NCBI GenBank assembly: GCA_963669155.1
Contig: OZ022584.1
Location: 4,929,724-4,993,723 of the forward strand
Direction of reading: 5' to 3'
Source of the DNA: Arbacia lixula
Taxonomy: Eukaryota; Echinodermata; Echinoidea; Arbacioida; Arbaciidae
DNA length: 64,000 nucleotides
In this document: positions 58,901 to 64,000 of the stretch, one piece after another
How positions within the stretch are numbered: the stretch's first letter is position 1
Layout of the letters: every line of letters starts with the position of its first letter
Notes under the pieces: model-generated
Database searches by the model: none
What the model was told of the DNA's origin: nothing
The model's input: only the letters and a program-made list of their open reading frames with translations
Position numbers and translations under genes: made by a program

Positions 58901-59324
58901 ATAGATTGATGATTTTTTTTTAATTTAATATTATATCATATATAATCATAATATATATGATTATATAATTATATATATATATGTATACATGTATATATAT
59001 ATGAATTTGAATTTTTAATTCTAAATCTTGTAAAATTTTGTAAAAAGATCATGAATCAATTTAAATAACTGTACATTTTGCTAGAGCTAATTTATGTGTG
59101 TTAATAACAATTTTTCACTATATACCTGTGTGTTGATGTTGTTGATATTATTGTTTTATTTTGTTAACTCATATTCCAAAATATCTTTGAAAGTCGCAAA
59201 TAACTTTACTTCTGCCGATATTTTTACATCTTTTATATATACTTTTTTCTTTTCTCTTACATTTTTTTCTTCAGTTAAAAAGTTAATTTGTTACTTTATA
59301 CTCGTTATGATTCTCTAGTACGCT

Positions 59325-59640
59325 TTATGCGATGAGCTTACAATCGCTTTCTGCAAGCGTATATACCCGAATTAAAAAGCTGCTCCATTTTGTATGTATT
59401 TGTTTTTTGGTAAAATATCTGCTAAGTAATGACTTTCTTTCGCCTGCAAAAAAGGGGCATTCAAATAGATAATGAAATTCGTCCCCTAATGATTGAAGAG
59501 TGCAAAGTTTACATAACCTCATATTCCTTGGAGTATTAGAATATGTCCCAGAGACAATCGGTAAGTGGTGATTGGAACATCTGAATCTACATAATATTAT
59601 TCTCTCTCTTTTGGGGAGGTCAATGAAGTATTGTCATTAT
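59325..59640 (-). pseudogene. C-terminal region of a non-LTR retrotransposon pol
   Basis: Minus strand encodes YFIDLPKRERIILCRFRCSN then RLCKLCTLQSLGDEFHYLF and ECPFFAGERKSLLSRYF. This Cys/His-containing C-terminal segment (C-x2-C...GDEFHYLF-x-C) is common in animal LINE-type pols. RT and endonuclease are absent here. Confidence 0.8.
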
Positions 59641-61370
59641 GTGTCTTTACATTGAGCAAGATCGATACAAGTCCAAAGCATGCATGCCCATGTACCTACC
59701 GTACGTGCGGCGTCCTTCGAGCACGTTACGATAGCCTAGACTCAAGGAGGTAGACGATAGCCTTTTTCTTTCCGCTTGTTTGACTTCTTTATCATCTCAT
59801 TCCTTTAATTCTTTGACAGAACCTGATAATCAAATGAAGTGAGGAGAAGACAGTGGGAAGCATGGCTGGTCTACGTGTCCAGACTTCATCGTAATACAGC
59901 AGCTCATCAGAAAGAACATACTCCACACCCTAGATATTAGGCTACGGATCGGAACACTGACCTCGAGAGCCTGTCATGCCTTTGAACATGGGTGTGTGCG
60001 TGTGAATATTGAGCGTGTGTGTATATGGGGGAGGGGTGGCGGGTTGGGGGGGGGGGAGTGGGCTGCAAAACCTCGGAACGTTCGTTTTGTTATTACAATC
60101 ATGTTCATGACGCGTTGAATTGAAAAAACACTTTTGAAAGATTGCTAAGGCCTATTTTCATTTGTAAGAAAAGAATCGCCCAAGTGAGTTGAATAAGGGT
60201 CAATTTGAAACAGCTCGGTAAATCTACCCATAGACCTGTAATTGCCTGTATTTATTAAAAATTGTGAAATATGTGGCACACAAGGTTTAAACAATAGATC
60301 TCAAGTGATCATTGAGCAACAACAACAAAAGACAACATTGAGCGGGAAAACCTACAATTCGGCTTTTACCGCCAGGAGTTTATGCGGAGGAAAGCCTTGT
60401 TGAAAGGCAACGATATCTAGGGGTCTTGCCAAGTTCAACGCCGAGTTTAGCGCTGAGCGTGGGTTAGAAGACAGAAATTGCCTTTTGCGGAACTTGCCGA
60501 TTGTAAAACTGTTGTGTGCCGTGCAGTGATCTGTGTTCGTGAGAGTTGCTGGTATGATCGATACACTTCGAGTTTCATATTTTGCATGGGGGTATAGCGT
60601 CACTGCGCGGTCGTCCCAAATATTTTGAGTGCCATTGGTGATTGTTGATGTCTTTATGATTGGCCAGTGTCCCCATCTCGAGTTTTACATTGGGGACAAC
60701 GCATTAGCTCGGGTTGGTAGACAACTTCCTTATAATGAATTATCAGAAATGAGTTCCTCATCATTCCTCATCAGTATTAGGCGTATAACCCGATTTCACG
60801 GTAAGTACGAAATGGCAGTCTGTTTTATCACATTGTGTTCTTTTTGTATCGTTTGTGTGTGCTTTGGAGGGGATGAGTTATATAAAGTAACCTTGTATTC
60901 GACTTTTTAAACAATATAACGCTCTACTATAGGCCTGCATTACACATTTTACACGCGAAACAAGTCTCTCGGCGGGCATGTATGAGTTCGTGTTCATCTT
61001 AATAGTATATGTACCACTGATACTAGGTATCAACTTTCTATTCCGATATGATAAATCGTCTTGAGCAGAGTCACCAGGGTCGACGCAAACCCCGGTGAAG
61101 GATCACGTTACACATCTTGTCAGTTCACCTCCCTTCCCTATTCCCTACCAGGAACCCCAATTAAGTGCCTCTTGTTCTGCTTTTATAGCGATAGAATACC
61201 TTTGCATCTACAACAACAACAACAACAGTGGCTCTCTCGCAGCGATGAGTATGTGTCCCATCTTACAGGTGCCCCTCTCGCGATGATAAAAATCATAGTA
61301 AAGTTACGTTCTATTCTCGATATGGATACTCTTTTAAAAAAATACATGAAGGGTATATGTCGGGAATACC
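59641..61370. other. Stretch without recognised gene
   Basis: Contains a G-run near 60028-60058 and an (AAC)n run at 61209-61225. An acceptor-like TTTGACAG at 59813-59820 precedes no convincing coding exon. Confidence 0.45.
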
Positions 61371-61373
61371 GGA

Positions 61374-61545
61374 CATTAGGGAATATTGGACACTGTCTTC
61401 TAGTCATGCCCTGGCTGTCAGTATTGCAGGGTAAATGATTGTAGTCTCATGATGTCGGTTTTCCTTGTGACATAGGCCTACATGCACCCTACACGTATAG
61501 TGGCAGCCAGGGCATGACAGGAGTGAGTGACCGATATTCCCTATA
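61374..61545. repeat. Inverted repeat, about 50-bp arms
   Basis: TAGTCATGCCCTGGCTGTCA at the left is mirrored by GGCAGCCAGGGCATGACA at the right. A short direct duplication (CAACTGTTTAA, TTTCACATTCAT) follows at 61560-61620. Confidence 0.8.
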
Positions 61546-61898
61546 TGTACCCTATTGTCTCAACTGTTTAATTTTCACATTCATAAATTTCACAACTGTT
61601 TAAATTTCACATTCATGAGTTGTGTATACTTTCTACGTGCGCCGGACAGAATTCGATCGCAAACGAAAATATGTTGTTTCCTAGATGTCAATGTTTATCA
61701 AAAAGGATATAGGGAGTGCGGAAGTTCATGACATACGTTACCATAACAACATCAACGCTGTGTCGCATCGCGCAGTCACCCGCTAGTGCGACGCTCCTAT
61801 TTCCCCTTGATGATCCTCGTGCCAGTGGCCAGCTGCTTGCTGGTATTGAGAATACTGTTTTCATTCAGTGCTGTTGGTCCGTTGTGAAGAATGTTATA

Positions 61899-62064
61899 GT
61901 GCCATTCTCATTGGGCTTAAAAAATCTAGAAGTTAGGAAAATCTCGAAGCTAGGGGACAGGGACAATAGAACCACTCGACCTTTGGTACGGTTGCTAGGC
62001 AACTTTCACTCTAACTTCGAGAATTTTCTAACTTCGAGATTTTTGAGCCCAATGAAAATGGCAC
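61899..62064. repeat. Inverted repeat, about 55-bp arms
   Basis: GTGCCATTCTCATTGGGCTT at the left is mirrored by GAGCCCAATGAAAATGGCAC at the right. AACTTCGAGA blocks lie inside. Confidence 0.85.
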
Positions 62065-62556
62065 AATGTTACCTTTTGTGTGAAAGCTTTCCCATTTTCA
62101 AGCACAATACTATGTATTTACTGTATTTCTTATTAAGGCCTATGGCTGAAACGTTAAAAGTGATACTCTTGATCTCCGGCTTCTGTATTATTTCGTCTGT
62201 TATCTCCTATGTGGAGATATAGGACTGTCCTCGCGGTCCTCCGTATTCTATAGAATATAGCGATATATAACAGGCACTTGAAATGGAAAAGTAATCCCTA
62301 ATGTCAAAATTATCCATCCAACCCTCTCATGCAGTACCAAGCTATGAAAACCCCATCGGTTTGACTATTGCTACACATGCTTGTGCTGCTAATGGAGCAG
62401 TATTACAATACACACAATGGAAGGTGGCGTGAATAACGTGGAACCGTATTATCTCTATTCATGAGAGCTGCATGATAATGCCTCCACGAAAGAAAAGATG
62501 AATAAAATTGCACCAAAACAAAATGTAACAATAGTCGTTAGGGGGGGGGGGGGCGG

Positions 62557-62793
62557 TTAGCCTAGATACTAGGCTGACGAGTGCATGGTCACAACCGAGT
62601 CTGTTCACAATTATGTCTGGTAATGCAGACTAGGCCCTAATCCCTCTGACTGCCCTGGATCCTCTTTTTGGAGCGGGCGGAACAGAGGATCCAGGACTGT
62701 CAGAGGGATGAGAGGGCTTAGTCTGTATTACCAGACATAGTTGTTAACAAACTCAGTTGTGATCATGCTCTCCTCAGCCTTGTAACTAGGCTA
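62557..62793. mobile_element. Foldback MITE (GTCTGGTAATACAGACTAGG family), copy 2
   Basis: TTAGCCTAGATACTAGGCTG, GGTCACAACCGAGTCTGTT and TGTCTGGTAATGCAGACTAG at the left are mirrored toward 62793. Full-length relative of 38691-38891. Confidence 0.85.
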
Positions 62794-63305
62794 GGGTTCA
62801 CATATGTTCAGCGAGTTCGCTTCGCACATCCTTGGCCGAACTAGCATTCTATCCCATTGTACTTTAGCCTAGTTTCCAGACGGGTGGACATTTTACTGTT
62901 TTGCATTACAAACTGGTCTCGCTGAAGTTTGTCAGTGAAAAGGGTTGAAAGGACTCGACTATTCATACTACCAACTTTGTATTCAGTCCAAAAGTTTGAA
63001 GGACTAGGATAAGTGTTATTGGTGCTAGATTCATATATTCCTTGTGCTCTCGGTTTTGAAATGGAAATGTACAATATCCTTGTAGTCAGGCTAATAACGC
63101 TTACATGTATGCGTGTGTATTTCTCTTTGCAGTTACGTGGTAAATGCACGAGGGGTATAAAGAAGTTGTAGGAAGTTGCAGCGATAAATACTACCCACCC
63201 TTTATCCCCGGCGTCGTGAGCTTACACACACACGATATGTCCACCGCTGACTTGTCTCGAAACAGCCCCGATCACCGCGTCGACGTCGACAGAGAATAAG
63301 CAACG

Positions 63306-63344
63306 ATGGCGGCCAGACTGCCAAAATGTCCAGACTGGTTGAAG
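63306..63344 (+). CDS. Probable first coding exon of a gene continuing past the window
   Basis: ATGGCGGCC... encodes MAARLPKCPDWLK and stops in phase 0 at a GTAACA donor. It follows a CpG-rich stretch (63195-63300) in otherwise AT-rich DNA, as expected for a promoter/5' UTR, and the context before the ATG is favourable. The rest lies beyond 64000, so the product is unknown. Confidence 0.45.
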
Positions 63345-63693
63345 GTAACACTGTGATATTCTCCTATGCAATTATCGATCACAATCAGACCACATGCACC
63401 CCTATACCTACCCTCTTCCCCCACTTTATTTCTCGATATCCCCCTGATGATCTCTCTCTCACTCTGCCTCTCCATCTATTTATGTGCGCAATATAATTAT
63501 GACTCTCGCTACCACCACGCCCCCGCTATGTCACTCTCTATCATTTCCTTATATGTTTTTTTTATTATTATTGATACCTGTATACCCTCCTCACCATTCT
63601 CTGTTACAATCCTGTCCCTATTCTCCTATCTTCATTTGACCATTCGATCAGACCACATGCCCCCCCCCCCCCCTACCTATCCCCCTCCCCTTA

Positions 63694-63724
<31 letters not shown>

Positions 63725-64000
63725 CTCTCAACTCTCTACGTGTATGTGCATGTACACAATATAATATATGCTTCTCTCTTTTTCTCTCTTCCTCTCTCAT
63801 TTATCTTGCTCACTTCCTTTTGTTTATCTTCTATTCCGTCTCATCCTATGCTATTCTCTCCTTCATCTCATTATCTCTTTTCAATATCCTACGGTCTGCT
63901 GAAATTCTTAACCTATGTAAAAAAAAAAATAATGTAGGCCCTAAAATGCTATATCGTTGCATCCCTTCATTCTTCTATCAATTCATGGCAATCATAGGCA
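63345..64000. other. Pyrimidine-rich intron-like sequence
   Basis: Dominated by CT-rich stretches, with a C-run at 63661-63673 and (CT)n at 63688-63725. If 63306-63344 is an exon, this is its first intron. Confidence 0.5.

Overview
This is eukaryotic, intron-rich, AT-rich DNA packed with transposable-element remnants. It is best read as the genome of a marine deuterostome invertebrate, most likely an echinoderm. The clues are the GRL101/RXFP-like receptor, the many small foldback elements, and CR1/L2- and RTE-like retroelement debris. The species call is inference. The window holds two well-supported multi-exon genes, a probable first exon of a third, and otherwise repeats.

Region 1 (about 1.36-9.6 kb, minus strand): a complete seven-exon gene for the CCA-adding tRNA nucleotidyltransferase TRNT1. 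All coding exons join in phase at GT-AG introns to give about 484 residues with the family's catalytic motifs. Its introns hold an 83-bp near-perfect palindrome, a ~1.5-kb tandem-repeat element, a foldback element present elsewhere in the window, and a MITE.

Region 2 (about 9.8-26.1 kb): no host gene recognised. It contains a dispersed repeat, a (TAC)n microsatellite, RTE-like and CR1-like reverse transcriptase remnants, a minisatellite built on ACCAGTT, a Tc1-like terminal repeat, several foldbacks, and a 5'-truncated CR1/L2-like element that ends just upstream of the next gene.

Region 3 (26.1-51.4 kb, plus strand): one large gene of about 21 coding exons, reconstructed here from splice sites and phase. 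It encodes signal peptide, C-type lectin domain, two LDL-receptor class A modules, a short Cys-rich linker, about 12 leucine-rich repeats (mostly one 72-nt phase-2 exon each) and a rhodopsin-class seven-transmembrane domain. It is a type-C LGR (GRL101/RXFP-like) with a lectin domain at its N-terminus. One intron uses a GC donor. One LRR exon is 71 nt and would break the frame unless skipped or mis-sequenced. The introns carry hAT-like elements with 8-bp target duplications, a nested G-rich element, and a ~1.5-kb palindrome built from units that look like hammerhead-ribozyme cores.

Region 4 (51.4-64 kb): retroelement fragments, further copies of the foldback families, one GC-rich reading frame of unknown nature, and near the right edge a CpG-rich ATG exon with a splice donor that probably starts another gene running off the window.

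The two complete genes have no evident functional link. The receptor would act at the cell surface and TRNT1 in mitochondria and cytosol/nucleus.
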